From positions 496,001 through 560,000 of the forward strand of contig NZ_CP154859.1 of assembly GCF_039614725.1 (NCBI RefSeq): a DNA stretch of 64,000 nt, in the 5' to 3' direction. This document shows positions 7,864 to 18,749 of the stretch, in pieces. The translations under genes and the position numbers were made by a program. The notes beneath the pieces are model-generated. The model saw nothing but the letters and a program-made list of their open reading frames with translations, was not told where the DNA came from and made no database searches. Each line of letters begins with the position of its first letter. The stretch's first letter is position 1. Source of the stretch: Thauera sp. JM12B12. Its GTDB lineage: Bacteria > Pseudomonadota > Gammaproteobacteria > Burkholderiales > Rhodocyclaceae.

Positions 7864-9687
7864 ATGAGCCAGACCCAGACGCTGACCGACGGCCGCACGA
7901 TTCCGAGCGGCCCGACCAAGATGACCCCCTCCGAAGCCTTCGTCGAAACCCTGGTGTCCAATGGTGTCACCGACATGTTCGGCATCATGGGCTCGGCCTT
8001 CATGGACGCGATGGACATCTTCGCGCCGGCCGGCATCCGGCTGATTCCGGTGGTGCACGAGCAGGGCGCGGGCCACATGGCCGACGGCTACTCGCGGGTG
8101 TCGGGTCGCCACGGCGTGGTGATCGGGCAGAACGGCCCGGGCATCTCGAACTGCGTGACCTCGATCGCGGCGGCGTACTGGGCGCACAGCCCGGTGGTGA
8201 TCATCACCCCGGAGACGGGCACGATGGGCATGGGCCTGGGCGGCTTCCAGGAATGCAACCAGCTGCCGATGTTCCAGGAGTTCACCAAGTACCAGGGCCA
8301 CGTCACCCACCCGGCGCGCATGGCCGAGTACACCGGCCGCTGCTTCGACCGCGCGCTGAGCGAGATGGGCCCGACGCAGCTGAACATTCCGCGCGACTAC
8401 TTCTACGGCGAGATCACCTGCGAGATCCCCAAGCCCCAGCGCCTGGAGCGCGGCGCGGGCGGCGAGCAAAGCCTCAATGAAGCGGCCGAGCTGCTGGCCA
8501 AGGCCAAGTTCCCGGTGATCATCTCGGGCGGCGGCGTGGTGATGGCCGACGCGGTCGAGGAGTGCAAGGCGCTGGCCGAGCGCCTGGGCGCGCCGGTGGT
8601 CAACAGCTACCTGCACAACGACTCGTTCCCGGCGAGCCACCCGCTGTGGTGCGGCCCGCTGGGCTACCAGGGCTCGAAGGCGGCGATGAAGCTGATCAGC
8701 CAGGCCGACGTGGTGGTGGCGCTGGGTTCGCGCCTGGGGCCCTTCGGCACGCTGCCGCAGCACGGCATGGACTACTGGCCGAAGACCGCGAAGATCATCC
8801 AGATCGACGCGGACAACAAGATGCTGGGTCTGGTGAAGAAGATCTCGGTGGGCATCTGCGGCGACGCCAAGGCGGCGGCGGTGGCGCTGACGGCGCGTCT
8901 GGCCAATCGTGCGCTCGACTGCGACGCGACCAAGGGCGAGCGTGCGGCGAAGATCGCCGCCGAGAAGGCCGCGTGGGAGAAGGAGCTCGACGAGTGGACG
9001 CACGAGCGCGACCCGTTCAGCCTGGACATGATCGAGGAGAACGCCAAGGAGAAGCCGTTCTCGGGCGGCGAGTACCTGCACCCGCGCCAGGTGCTGCGCG
9101 AGCTCGAGAAGGCGATGCCCGAAGACGTGATGGTGTCGACCGACATCGGCAACATCAACTCGGTGGCCAACAGCTACCTGCGCTTCGAGAAGCCGCGCAG
9201 CTTCTTCGCGGCGATGAGCTTCGGCAACTGCGGCTACGCGTTCCCGACCATCATCGGCGCCAAGGTGGCCGCGCCGCACCGTCCGGCGGTGTCGTACGCC
9301 GGTGACGGCGCGTGGGGCATGAGCCTGATGGAGACGATGACCTGCGTGCGCCACAACATTCCGGTGACCGCGGTGGTGTTCCACAACCGTCAGTGGGGCG
9401 CGGAGAAGAAGAACCAGGTGGACTTCTACAACCGCCGCTTCGTGGCCGGTGAGCTGGACAACCAGAGCTTTGCCGAGATCGCGCGTGCGATGGGCGCCGA
9501 GGGCATCACGGTGGATCGTCTGGAGGACGTGGGTCCGGCGCTGAAGAAGGCGATCGACCTGCAGATGAACCACGGCAAGACGACGATCATCGAGATCATG
9601 TGCACGCGCGAGCTGGGCGACCCGTTCCGTCGTGACGCGCTCTCCAAGCCGGTGCGCTTCCTGGAGAAGTACAAGGACTACGTCTGA
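7864..9687 (+). CDS. xsc: Sulfoacetaldehyde acetyltransferase
   Basis: Xsc (607 residues) is a thiamine-diphosphate enzyme that converts sulfoacetaldehyde and phosphate to acetyl phosphate and sulfite, the desulfonation step for taurine and related sulfonates. The pyrimidine-binding domain is N-terminal with the activating glutamate in VVHEQGAGHMADGYSR (Glu66). The ThDP/Mg motif starts GDGAWG at residues 480-485 and continues to FHNRQWGAEKKNQ. The FGIMGSAFMDAMDIF and FGNCGYAFPTIIGAK segments are typical of Xsc rather than of acetolactate synthase. ATG 7864 follows CTGGAGACATTCC. It is followed by a strong terminator, then a YeiH-type exporter and thiamine genes. A phosphotransacetylase gene, usually next to xsc, is absent here. 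Confidence 0.97.
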   Translation: MSQTQTLTDGRTIPSGPTKMTPSEAFVETLVSNGVTDMFGIMGSAFMDAMDIFAPAGIRLIPVVHEQGAGHMADGYSRVSGRHGVVIGQNGPGISNCVTSIAAAYWAHSPVVIITPETGTMGMGLGGFQECNQLPMFQEFTKYQGHVTHPARMAEYTGRCFDRALSEMGPTQLNIPRDYFYGEITCEIPKPQRLERGAGGEQSLNEAAELLAKAKFPVIISGGGVVMADAVEECKALAERLGAPVVNSYLHNDSFPASHPLWCGPLGYQGSKAAMKLISQADVVVALGSRLGPFGTLPQHGMDYWPKTAKIIQIDADNKMLGLVKKISVGICGDAKAAAVALTARLANRALDCDATKGERAAKIAAEKAAWEKELDEWTHERDPFSLDMIEENAKEKPFSGGEYLHPRQVLRELEKAMPEDVMVSTDIGNINSVANSYLRFEKPRSFFAAMSFGNCGYAFPTIIGAKVAAPHRPAVSYAGDGAWGMSLMETMTCVRHNIPVTAVVFHNRQWGAEKKNQVDFYNRRFVAGELDNQSFAEIARAMGAEGITVDRLEDVGPALKKAIDLQMNHGKTTIIEIMCTRELGDPFRRDALSKPVRFLEKYKDYV

Positions 9688-9707
9688 GCGCTCCGGGGTT
9701 CCGAACC

Positions 9708-9748
9708 CCCGCCGCGCCCGGCTTCGGCCCGGGCGCGGCGGGTTTCTT
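9708..9748 (+). terminator. Rho-independent terminator after xsc
   Basis: A perfect 13-bp stem (9708-9720 with 9730-9742; left arm CCCGCCGCGCCCG) closes a 9-base loop and is followed by TTTCTT. It lies 20 bases after the xsc stop, so most xsc transcripts should end here, with partial read-through or a separate promoter serving the yeiH-thiCSG genes. Confidence 0.85.
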
Positions 9749-9794
9749 CCTCGTACCTGCAGTCCCTGACAACCAGAACCGGATCGCGCCGCCC

Positions 9795-10835
9795 ATGAAC
9801 GCCCAGACCAAATCCCTGCCCGTGCCGATGCTTGCCGAAGTCCGCAGGCTGCTGCCCGGATTCATGCTGTGCAGCGTGATCGGCATCACCGCCGCCTTCG
9901 TGTCCGAGCACTACGGCGGCCCCAAATTCCTCTATGCGCTGCTGATCGGCATCGCCTTCCATTTTCTCTCCGACAACGACAAGTGCATTCCGGGCATCGA
10001 GTTCTCGGCGAAGAAGCTCGTCCGCCTCGGTGTCGCCCTGCTGGGGGCGCGGATCGCCTTCAGCGACGTGTCCGACCTCGGCCTGGCCGGTGTCGGCGCG
10101 CTGGCCGGTGCCGTGGTGCTGACGATCGGCTTCGGCCTGCTGATGGCGCGCATCCTCGGCCTGCCGTCCATGCTCGGCCTGCTCTCGGGCGGCGCCACCG
10201 GGATCTGCGGCATCTCCGCGGCGATGGCGATCTCGGCCACGCTGCCGCAGACCAAGGAGAACGAGCACTACACCCTGCTCACCGCGATCGGTGTGGCGAC
10301 CTTCTCGACCGCGGCCATGATCCTCTACCCGCTGGTGGTGACCGCCGGCGGGCTATCGGTGGGCGAGGCCGGGATGTTCCTCGGCGGCTCGATCCATGAC
10401 GTCGCCCAGGTGGTGGGCGCCGCCTTCATGATCTCGCCCGCGGTCGGCGATGCGGCCACGCTGGCCAAGATGTTCCGCGTCGCCATGCTGGTGCCGGTGG
10501 TGATGGTGCTCGCGCTGAGCTTCCGCGCCGAGGCCGCGAAGGTCGGCGGCGCCGGCGGCAAGAAGGCGCCGCTGCTGCCCTTCTTCCTGGTCGCCTTCGC
10601 CGGGCTGGTGGTGATCAACAGCCTGGGCTGGATTCCGGCGCAGGTGGTCGAGGTGAGCTCGGACGTGTCGCGCTGGTGCCTGGTGATCTCGATTGCAGCG
10701 CTCGGGGTGAAGACCTCGTTCGAAAAGCTGGCTGCGCTGGGCTGGAAGCCGATCGTGCTGCTGTCGAGCGAGACGCTGTTCATCGCCTTCTACATGCTTG
10801 CGATCGTGTTCCTGACGCGCCTGCTGTCCGCCTGA
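9795..10835 (+). CDS. YeiH-type (UPF0324) putative sulfate/sulfite exporter
   Basis: A 346-residue integral membrane protein of the YeiH/UPF0324 family with about ten hydrophobic segments. Family blocks seen include YALLIGIAFHFLS, VRLGVALLGARI, GLLSGGATGICGISAAMAI, and SIHDVAQVVGAAFMIS. Members are annotated as putative sulfate exporters, and its position between xsc and the rest of the taurine genes suggests it exports sulfite or sulfate released by Xsc, a job done by TauE/TauZ-type proteins in other organisms. The substrate is inference. The ATG at 9795 gives the expected N-terminus. It is separated from thiC by only 21 bases and is probably co-transcribed with it. Confidence 0.88.
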   Translation: MNAQTKSLPVPMLAEVRRLLPGFMLCSVIGITAAFVSEHYGGPKFLYALLIGIAFHFLSDNDKCIPGIEFSAKKLVRLGVALLGARIAFSDVSDLGLAGVGALAGAVVLTIGFGLLMARILGLPSMLGLLSGGATGICGISAAMAISATLPQTKENEHYTLLTAIGVATFSTAAMILYPLVVTAGGLSVGEAGMFLGGSIHDVAQVVGAAFMISPAVGDAATLAKMFRVAMLVPVVMVLALSFRAEAAKVGGAGGKKAPLLPFFLVAFAGLVVINSLGWIPAQVVEVSSDVSRWCLVISIAALGVKTSFEKLAALGWKPIVLLSSETLFIAFYMLAIVFLTRLLSA

Positions 10836-12773
<1,938 letters not shown>

Positions 12774-12778
12774 CGACG

Positions 12779-12985
12779 ATGACGACGACAGTGACGTTCA
12801 ACGGGGAAACCCAGACCCTGCAGCACCGCATGACGGTGCGCGACATGCTCGAGCGCATGGGGCTCGCCGGCAAGCGCGTGGCGGTGGAGCGCAACGGCCG
12901 CGTGGTGCCGCGCGCCGAGCACGGCGACATCCTGCTGTTCGACGGCGATCGGCTGGAAGTGATCGCCGCGGTCGGCGGCGGCTGA
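12779..12985 (+). CDS. thiS: Sulfur carrier protein ThiS
   Basis: ThiS (68 residues) is the ubiquitin-like carrier whose C-terminal Gly-Gly is thiocarboxylated to deliver sulfur to the thiazole of thiamine. The protein reads FNGETQTL, then [19 protein letters not shown] and ends AAVGGG, so the terminal GG is present. ATG 12779 is 5 bases after the thiC stop; an in-frame GTG at 12770, overlapping that stop, is an alternative that adds three residues. It lies between thiC and thiG and acts with ThiG. Confidence 0.95.
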   Translation: MTTTVTFNGETQTLQHRMTVRDMLERMGLAGKRVAVERNGRVVPRAEHGDILLFDGDRLEVIAAVGGG

Positions 12986-13025
12986 GGCGCGGGCGCGAAA
13001 GCTTGAGACCAACCAGGAGACAGCA

Positions 13026-13820
13026 ATGAACGATCCATTGATAATCGCCGGGAAGCGCTATGCCTCGCGCCTGCTCGTGGGCACCGGCAAGTACCGGGAC
13101 TTCGAGGAAACGCGCGCCGCGGTCGAGGAAAGCGGGGCCGAGATCGTCACCGTGGCCATCCGCCGCACGAACATCGGCCAGCACGCCGGCGAGCCCAGCC
13201 TGCTCGACTACCTTCCGCCCTCGCGCTACACCTACCTGCCCAACACGGCGGGCTGCTACACGGCCGAGGACGCGGTGCGCACCCTGCGGCTGGCGCGCGA
13301 GCTGCTGGATGGGCACGCGCTGGTCAAGCTCGAGGTGCTGGGCGACCCGCAGAACCTGTACCCCAACATGCCCGAGACCTTGAAGGCGGCCGAGACCCTG
13401 GTGCGCGAAGGCTTCGAGGTCATGGTGTATTGCTCGGACGACCCGATCCAGGCGCGCATGCTCGAGGACATCGGCTGCGTCGCGGTGATGCCGCTGGCCT
13501 CGATCATCGGCTCGGGCATGGGCATCCTCAACCCGTGGAACCTGAGGCTGATCATCGACAAGGCACGGGTGCCGGTGCTGGTCGATGCCGGCGTCGGCAC
13601 CGCCTCGGATGCGGCGATCGCGATGGAGCTCGGCTGCGACGCGGTGCTGATGAACTCGGCGATCTCCCATGCGCGCAATCCGGTGTTGATGGCCAGCGCG
13701 ATGAAGAAGGCCGTGCAGGCCGGGCGCGAGGCCCATCTTGCCGGGCGCATGCCGCGCAAGCTATACATGGCCGAACCTTCCTCTCCGACCGAGGGCTTGC
13801 TGACGGCGCTTGCCGCGTGA
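13026..13820 (+). CDS. thiG: Thiazole synthase ThiG
   Basis: ThiG (264 residues) is the TIM-barrel enzyme that builds the thiazole phosphate of thiamine from deoxyxylulose 5-phosphate, dehydroglycine and ThiS-thiocarboxylate. The Schiff-base lysine lies in LVKLEVLGD at about residue 101. Also seen are [53 protein letters not shown] and the phosphate-binding C-terminal strands. The ATG follows CAGGAGACAGCA. It ends the thiamine group; the MocR regulator follows after 46 bases. No thiE, thiD or thiO gene is nearby, so the rest of the pathway must be elsewhere. Confidence 0.97.
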   Translation: MNDPLIIAGKRYASRLLVGTGKYRDFEETRAAVEESGAEIVTVAIRRTNIGQHAGEPSLLDYLPPSRYTYLPNTAGCYTAEDAVRTLRLARELLDGHALVKLEVLGDPQNLYPNMPETLKAAETLVREGFEVMVYCSDDPIQARMLEDIGCVAVMPLASIIGSGMGILNPWNLRLIIDKARVPVLVDAGVGTASDAAIAMELGCDAVLMNSAISHARNPVLMASAMKKAVQAGREAHLAGRMPRKLYMAEPSSPTEGLLTALAA

Positions 13821-13866
13821 GGGTTCGCGGCCGGGCCGCGGCGGCGTCGGCTGGCAAAGGACGATC

Positions 13867-15366
13867 ATGAGCAGCAAGATGAGCGGGACGATGTGGAAAC
13901 AGTTCTTTCAGCGCTGGGCCGGGAACGGCCTCAGCCTGCAGGGGCAGATCCGCCAGATGCTGGTGTCGGCCATCCTCGACGGCCAGTTGCCGCTCGAGCT
14001 CCCGATCCCGTCGAGCCGGGAGATGGCGACGCAGCTCGACGTCGCGCGCAACACCGTGGTGATCGCCTACCAGCAACTGGTGGACGAGGGCTACCTCGTA
14101 TCGCGCGAGCGCAAGGGCTACTTCGTCAATCCGAACATCCTCGCCGGCCGGGTGGCGCCCCCCGAGACGCAGGCGGAGGCGGTCGGGCATTCTCCGGAGT
14201 GGTCGCGCCGATTCCGCTTCCGGCCGACGCTCCAGCGCAACATCCGCAAGCGCGCGGACTGGCAGCGCTTTCCCTATCCGTTCGTGTACGGGCAGTTCGA
14301 TGCCGGCCTGTTTCCGACCGCGGACTGGCGCGAGTGCTGCATGAAGACCCTGAGCGTGCTCGAGATCAGCGAGTGGGCCCAGGACATGATCCTGCGCGAC
14401 GACGACTCGCTGGTGCAGCAGATCCGCACGCGGGTGCTGCCGCGGCGCGGCGTGTGGGCCAACGACGACGAGATCGTGATCACGGTCGGCACCCAGCAGG
14501 CGCTCTACCTGCTGGCCGACCTGCTGGTCAGCGCCGACACCCCGGTGGGCATGGAGAACCCCGGCTACCCGGACGCGCGCAACATCTTCAGCAGCCGCAG
14601 CGAGCGCATCGTCGACCTCAAGGTCGATGAAGGCGGCCTCGTCGTCGACGCCGCGCTGGGCGGTTGCGACTACGTGTATGTGACGCCCAGTCACCAGTGC
14701 CCCACCACCGTGACGATGCCGCTCGAGCGGCGGGAAGCCCTGCTGCGCATGGCCGACGAGGCCGACTTCATCCTCATCGAGGACGACTACGAGAGCGAGA
14801 ACCGGGCCGAGGGCGAGGCGATCCCCGCGCTCAAGAGCCTGGACCGCAGCGGCCGCGTGATCTACATCGGCAGCCTGTCGAAGACGCTGGCGCCGGGGGT
14901 GCGGCTGGGCTACGTGGTTGGCCCCGCGGAGGTCATCCGCGAGCTGCGTGGCGTCCGTCGCCTCAACCTGCGCCATCCCACCGCCTACATGCAGCGCGTG
15001 TTCGCGCTCTTTCTCTCGCTTGGGCACTACGACGCGCTCCTGCGCCGGCTCTCCCACGCCCATCAGGAGCGCGCGCGGGTCCTGGCCGCGGAACTCGAGG
15101 CACGCCTGCCGGAGCTGCGCCCGGTGCCGATTTCGGGCGGCTCGTCGTGCTGGGTCGAAGGGCCGGCCTGGCTCGACGCCGAGGCGCTCGCGCTGGCGGC
15201 CGAGTCCCATGGCGTACTGATCGAGCCTGGCAGCGTCTTCTTCAGCGCCTCCACCCCGACCCGGAACTGCCTGCGTCTGGGCTTTTCCGCAATTGCCACC
15301 GAGCGCATCGGCGAGGGGGTCGAGCGCCTGGCTGCCGCCTTGCGCGAGCTCGCGCCCCGGGGCTGA
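13867..15366 (+). CDS. tauR: MocR-family regulator, TauR type
   Basis: A 499-residue MocR regulator: a GntR winged helix-turn-helix at about residues 20-85 (PSSREMATQLDVARNTVVIAY) joined to a fold-type I aminotransferase domain. The PLP-binding lysine is Lys339 in GSLSKTLAPGVRLGY; DDYESE and TVGTQQALYLLADLL are other family marks. TauR in Rhodobacter activates taurine genes when taurine and PLP are bound. Placement directly before tauXY and TauR-like half-sites at 15494-15539 support this role. ATG 13867 follows AAAGGACGATC; ATG codons at 13879 and 13891 are alternatives. The longer frame starting at 13810 overlaps thiG and is unlikely. Confidence 0.88.
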   Translation: MSSKMSGTMWKQFFQRWAGNGLSLQGQIRQMLVSAILDGQLPLELPIPSSREMATQLDVARNTVVIAYQQLVDEGYLVSRERKGYFVNPNILAGRVAPPETQAEAVGHSPEWSRRFRFRPTLQRNIRKRADWQRFPYPFVYGQFDAGLFPTADWRECCMKTLSVLEISEWAQDMILRDDDSLVQQIRTRVLPRRGVWANDDEIVITVGTQQALYLLADLLVSADTPVGMENPGYPDARNIFSSRSERIVDLKVDEGGLVVDAALGGCDYVYVTPSHQCPTTVTMPLERREALLRMADEADFILIEDDYESENRAEGEAIPALKSLDRSGRVIYIGSLSKTLAPGVRLGYVVGPAEVIRELRGVRRLNLRHPTAYMQRVFALFLSLGHYDALLRRLSHAHQERARVLAAELEARLPELRPVPISGGSSCWVEGPAWLDAEALALAAESHGVLIEPGSVFFSASTPTRNCLRLGFSAIATERIGEGVERLAAALRELAPRG

Positions 15367-15493
15367 GGGTCGGCGTCGGGCCGATTGCTACGCGCTTGCC
15401 GCCGCAAGTGCGGCAGTCCCACGGAGAGCGCCCTGCAACGAGTCCGCAGGCATCGCCGGCACGGCCGCGCGGTCTGGACCAGCCCCGTTCCCG

Positions 15494-15539
15494 CTGGACC
15501 AAACGATTCTAGCCAAGTGGATCTAAGCCATTAATCCAG
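15494..15539. promoter_or_regulatory. Candidate TauR operator upstream of tauXY
   Basis: CTGGACCAAA (15494-15503) and GTGGATCTAA (15517-15526) are direct repeats whose starts are 23 bases apart, and TTAATCCAG (15531-15539) is the same half-site on the other strand. The reported Rhodobacter TauR half-site is CTGGACYTAA in direct repeats. The cluster lies about 85-130 bases before the tauX ATG, in a 257-base gap after tauR. The match is by eye. Confidence 0.55.
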
Positions 15540-15623
15540 CGATGTCTATGATAAGGATCATGAATTAGCGAGGTTCGCCGGCTGGCGGCGAGCACCGACC
15601 TCCAACCCTTTGAGGAGACCCGC

Positions 15624-16010
15624 ATGAGTCAACCCACAGTAGCGTTCCTGCAGGCCTTTGGCGACGCCTGGAACCGTCACGATATCGAGGCCCTGATGAG
15701 CATGATGGACGACGACTGCGTCTTCCATGCGGTTGCCGGTCCCGACCTGATGGGCAAGAGCTTCGTCGGTCGCGACGAGGTTCGCGCCGGTTTCGAACTT
15801 GCCTGGAAGACCTTCCCTGACGCCGCCTGGCTGGATGGCGATCATTTCGTCGTCGGCGACCGTGGCGTCTCCGAGACCACCTTCTGCGGCACCAAGGCCG
15901 ACGGTACCCGCATCGAGGCGCGCATGGTGGATGTCTTCACCTTCCGCAACGGCAAGATCGCCATCAAGAACGCCTTCCGCAAGGATCGTCCGCCGGTTTC
16001 CGGCGCCTGA
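15624..16010 (+). CDS. tauX: Taurine dehydrogenase small subunit
   Basis: A 128-residue NTF2/SnoaL-fold protein, the small subunit of taurine dehydrogenase, which oxidatively deaminates taurine to sulfoacetaldehyde with TauY. The pattern AFGDAWNRHDIEALMSMMDD, FHAVAGPDLMGKSFVGRDEV and VDVFTFRNGKIAIKNAFRK is that of TauX. Identification rests mainly on the immediate neighbour TauY, the TRAP taurine transporter and the TauR gene just upstream. ATG 15624 follows TTTGAGGAGACCCGC. It has a second, more diverged copy at 1327-1704. The NTF2 fold alone has no obvious redox site, so electrons are presumably handled by TauY. Confidence 0.85.
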   Translation: MSQPTVAFLQAFGDAWNRHDIEALMSMMDDDCVFHAVAGPDLMGKSFVGRDEVRAGFELAWKTFPDAAWLDGDHFVVGDRGVSETTFCGTKADGTRIEARMVDVFTFRNGKIAIKNAFRKDRPPVSGA

Positions 16011-16040
16011 TCCCGCGCACGCACGTCGAGGAGCCTGACC

Positions 16041-17480
16041 ATGGAAGCCGCAACCTTGAAGCAGTCCTTTGCCGGCGGTGGGGCCACCGAGCCCACCGCG
16101 CCCTACGATCCGGCCTACGATCCGCTGGTATCGGCCACGCCCGGCCACGGTCGTCAGTACGCGCCGACCTACTGGATCGGCACCGCCGGCGAGCCGCCCG
16201 AGGACGACGGCCCGATCACCCACGACATCGACGTGGATGTGGCCATCATCGGTTCGGGCTTCACCGGGCTGACCACGGCGATCTTCCTGGCGCAGGAGTA
16301 CGGCATCAAGGCCACCGTGCTCGAGGCCAACCGCACCGCCTGGGGCTGCAGCGTGCGCAACGGCGGGCAGGCGCAGTGCGCCTCCGGCCGGCTCAAGCGC
16401 TCGCAGTGGATCGAGCGCTGGGGCCTGGACACCGCCCTGAAGATGCATCAGGAATGCATCGACGGCATGGAGAACTTCAAGGAGCTGATCAAGGACATCG
16501 ACTGCGATCCGCAGCCCGGCGGTCACCTCTACATCGCGCACCGCGACAAGGTCATGCCGGCGCTCGAGAAGGAAGCCAAGCTGCTGCGCGAGACCTTCAA
16601 GTACAACGCCCGCATCCTCGACGCCGCGACCGTACGTCGCGAGTACGTCGACGACAAGGAAGCCTGCGGCGCGATGCACGAGCCCGAGGGTATCGGCATC
16701 CACGCCGGCAAGCTCGCCTTCGGCTACCTGAAGAAGGCGCGCGCGCTCGGCGCCAAGGTGCACCCGGCCAGCCCGGTGCAGGGCTGGGAGACGCGCAACG
16801 GCGTGCATTACCTGCGCACGCCCGGCGGCATCGTGCGCGCGCGTGCGGTCGGCGTGGCCACCGGTGGCTACACTTCCAACAGCCTGCATCCCGAGCTGAA
16901 GAACCGCCTGCTGCCGATCCTCTCGAACTCGATCGTCACCCGGCCGCTGACCCAGGCGGAGATCGATGCCTGCAACTTCCGCACGACCCAGGTCATCACC
17001 GACACCCGGATCCTGCGCCACTACTACCGCCTGATGCCGGACAACCGTGTCCAGATCGGCAGCCGCAGCGCGATCACCGGTCAGGATGCGCCGCAGAAGA
17101 AGTACGAGGACTTCCTCATCCGCGACCTGCACCGCAAGTTCCCGGCGCTCGAAGGCATCAAGATCGACTACTCGTGGTGGGGTTGGGTGGACGTGAGCCA
17201 CGACATGATGCCGCGCATCTTCCAGCCGGACCCCGCGCAGACGATCTACTACGCCCTCGGCTACGGCGGCAACGGCGTCATGTATTCCGCGCAGGCCGGT
17301 CGCCGGCTGGCGCAATGGATCGCCGGCAAGGGCAAGGAGCTCGATCTGCCGATCTTCAAGTCCAAGCTGCCGTTCCCCAACGTCCGCGAGATGGTGGAGT
17401 CGCAGGCTTTCGCGCCCTTCCGTCGCTTCGGCCAGTGGTGGCTCTACCGCTGGTACAACCTCAAGGACGAGGTGCTCTGA
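16041..17480 (+). CDS. tauY: Taurine dehydrogenase large subunit (FAD-dependent, DAO fold)
   Basis: A 479-residue flavoprotein of the D-amino-acid-oxidase/DadA fold. The dinucleotide-binding motif IIGSGFTGLTTA starts at residue 69, followed by a glutamate in TVLEANRTAWGCSVRNGGQA; the C-terminal FAD contact is YYALGYGGNGVMYSAQAGRR. About 60 residues precede the Rossmann fold. With TauX 30 bases upstream it should form the taurine dehydrogenase that passes electrons to the respiratory chain. It differs from glycine oxidase or sarcosine oxidase mainly by this context, so a related amine substrate such as N-methyltaurine or hypotaurine cannot be excluded. The C-terminus FGQWWLYRWYNLKDEV may be amphipathic and membrane-associated. 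Confidence 0.88.
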   Translation: MEAATLKQSFAGGGATEPTAPYDPAYDPLVSATPGHGRQYAPTYWIGTAGEPPEDDGPITHDIDVDVAIIGSGFTGLTTAIFLAQEYGIKATVLEANRTAWGCSVRNGGQAQCASGRLKRSQWIERWGLDTALKMHQECIDGMENFKELIKDIDCDPQPGGHLYIAHRDKVMPALEKEAKLLRETFKYNARILDAATVRREYVDDKEACGAMHEPEGIGIHAGKLAFGYLKKARALGAKVHPASPVQGWETRNGVHYLRTPGGIVRARAVGVATGGYTSNSLHPELKNRLLPILSNSIVTRPLTQAEIDACNFRTTQVITDTRILRHYYRLMPDNRVQIGSRSAITGQDAPQKKYEDFLIRDLHRKFPALEGIKIDYSWWGWVDVSHDMMPRIFQPDPAQTIYYALGYGGNGVMYSAQAGRRLAQWIAGKGKELDLPIFKSKLPFPNVREMVESQAFAPFRRFGQWWLYRWYNLKDEVL

Positions 17481-17489
17481 TTCTTCGAC

Positions 17490-17517
17490 GGCATCCCGGT
17501 TCGGCGCCCGGGGTGCC
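17490..17517 (+). other. Intergenic hairpin between tauY and tauK
   Basis: GGCATCCCG (17490-17498) pairs with CGGGGTGCC (17509-17517) with one G-U pair around a 10-base loop. There is no T-run, so it more likely protects or processes the mRNA between tauXY and the highly expressed binding-protein gene than terminates transcription. Confidence 0.4.
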
Positions 17518-17585
17518 GCTTGCACACCAGCCGATCCCACCCGAAGCACAATCCCAATAGCTTTCGAGCGATAGAGGAGACGACC

Positions 17586-18584
17586 ATGAAATTCAGGAAG
17601 AACGTACTCGTATCGATGTTCGCCGCAGCCAGCCTGGCGTTCACCGCCCCGGCGGCGCTGGCCGACACCTTCAAGATGGCGATCGGCGATGCCGCCGGCG
17701 GCACGCAGTGGGAGCTCGGTACCAGCTTCGCCAAGGCCTTCAGCGAGAAGACCGGCGGCAAGCACAAGGTCGACCTGTTCCCGAACGGCCAGCTCGGCGA
17801 CGAGCAGGACACCGTCAACAACGCCTCGATGGGCCTGCTGGACTTCTCCATCCTCGCCATCAACAACGTCACCCCGTTCTCGCCGACGGTGGGCGTACTG
17901 ACCCTGCCCTACGTGATCCAGAGCGCCGAGGATGCGAAGAAGCTGACTCAGGGCGAGATCGGCAAGGAGCTCACCGAGAACACCATCCGCGACGCCGGCG
18001 TGCGCATCGTGGGCTGGGCGTACTCGGGCTTCCGCGTGCTGACCAACTCCAAGAAGCCGGTGACGACGCTGGACGACCTCAAGGGCCTGGTGATCCGTGT
18101 GCCCAAGAACGAGATCATGATCGCGACCTACCAGGCCTGGGGCGTCAACCCGACCCCGATGTCGTGGGCCGAGACCTTCACCGCCCTGCAGCAGCGCGTC
18201 GTCGATGGCCAGGACAACCCGTACATCACGGTGTCGGCGATGAAGTTCAACGAGGTGCAGAAGTACATCACCAACATCCGCTACATCTTCTCGCTCGAGC
18301 CGCTGATCATCAGCGAGCAGGTGTTCCAGGCGCAGAAGCCCGATGTGCAGAAGGCGATCCTCGAGGCCGGTCGCGAGGCCTCCGAGCATAGCTACAAGTA
18401 CCTGCTCGAGACCGAGGAGAAGATCCGCGCCGAGCTGACGGCCAAGGGCATGGAGATCTCCGACCCGGCCAACGGCGAGAAGGAGTGGATCGAGAAGGCG
18501 ACCACGACCGTGTGGCCGAAGTTCTACAAGAGCATCGGCGGCAAGGACAAGCTCGACGCCGCGCTCAAGTCGCTCGGCCGCTGA
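17586..18584 (+). CDS. tauK: TRAP transporter substrate-binding protein, probable taurine binding
   Basis: A 332-residue DctP-type periplasmic binding protein. Residues 1-26 are a signal peptide (MKFRKN, hydrophobic core, APAALA cleavage region). The mature protein shows GTQWELGTSFAKAFSEKTGG, the FPNGQLGDEQDTVNNASMG segment and the TRAP hallmark LVIRVPKNEIMIATYQAWGV with the conserved arginine that contacts an acidic group of the ligand. It feeds the permease encoded by the next two genes. Taurine is inferred from tauXY and xsc; the Rhodobacter homologues are tauKLM. The ATG at 17586 follows AGAGGAGACGACC; a longer in-frame extension lacks a signal peptide start. Confidence 0.9.
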   Translation: MKFRKNVLVSMFAAASLAFTAPAALADTFKMAIGDAAGGTQWELGTSFAKAFSEKTGGKHKVDLFPNGQLGDEQDTVNNASMGLLDFSILAINNVTPFSPTVGVLTLPYVIQSAEDAKKLTQGEIGKELTENTIRDAGVRIVGWAYSGFRVLTNSKKPVTTLDDLKGLVIRVPKNEIMIATYQAWGVNPTPMSWAETFTALQQRVVDGQDNPYITVSAMKFNEVQKYITNIRYIFSLEPLIISEQVFQAQKPDVQKAILEAGREASEHSYKYLLETEEKIRAELTAKGMEISDPANGEKEWIEKATTTVWPKFYKSIGGKDKLDAALKSLGR

Positions 18585-18592
18585 GCCCCGGA

Positions 18593-18622
18593 GGGCCGCG
18601 CTCCCGTCCCGGAGCGCGGCCC
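18593..18622 (+). other. Strong hairpin after tauK
   Basis: A perfect 12-bp stem (18593-18604 with 18611-18622, left arm GGGCCGCGCTCC) with a 6-base loop follows the tauK stop by 8 bases. No T-run follows. Such hairpins commonly keep binding-protein mRNA more abundant than the downstream permease mRNA. Confidence 0.6.
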
Positions 18623-18749
18623 GGCCTGCCAGGCCCAGAGTTCTCCTTCAAAACCCCAACATGCGCGGGTCCGCCCCGCCCGCCACGCCGCTCCGGCGTA
18701 GCGCGGCTCAGGCCCCGGGGCCGCGCAGCTCCGTCCGGGAGAGATCGCC

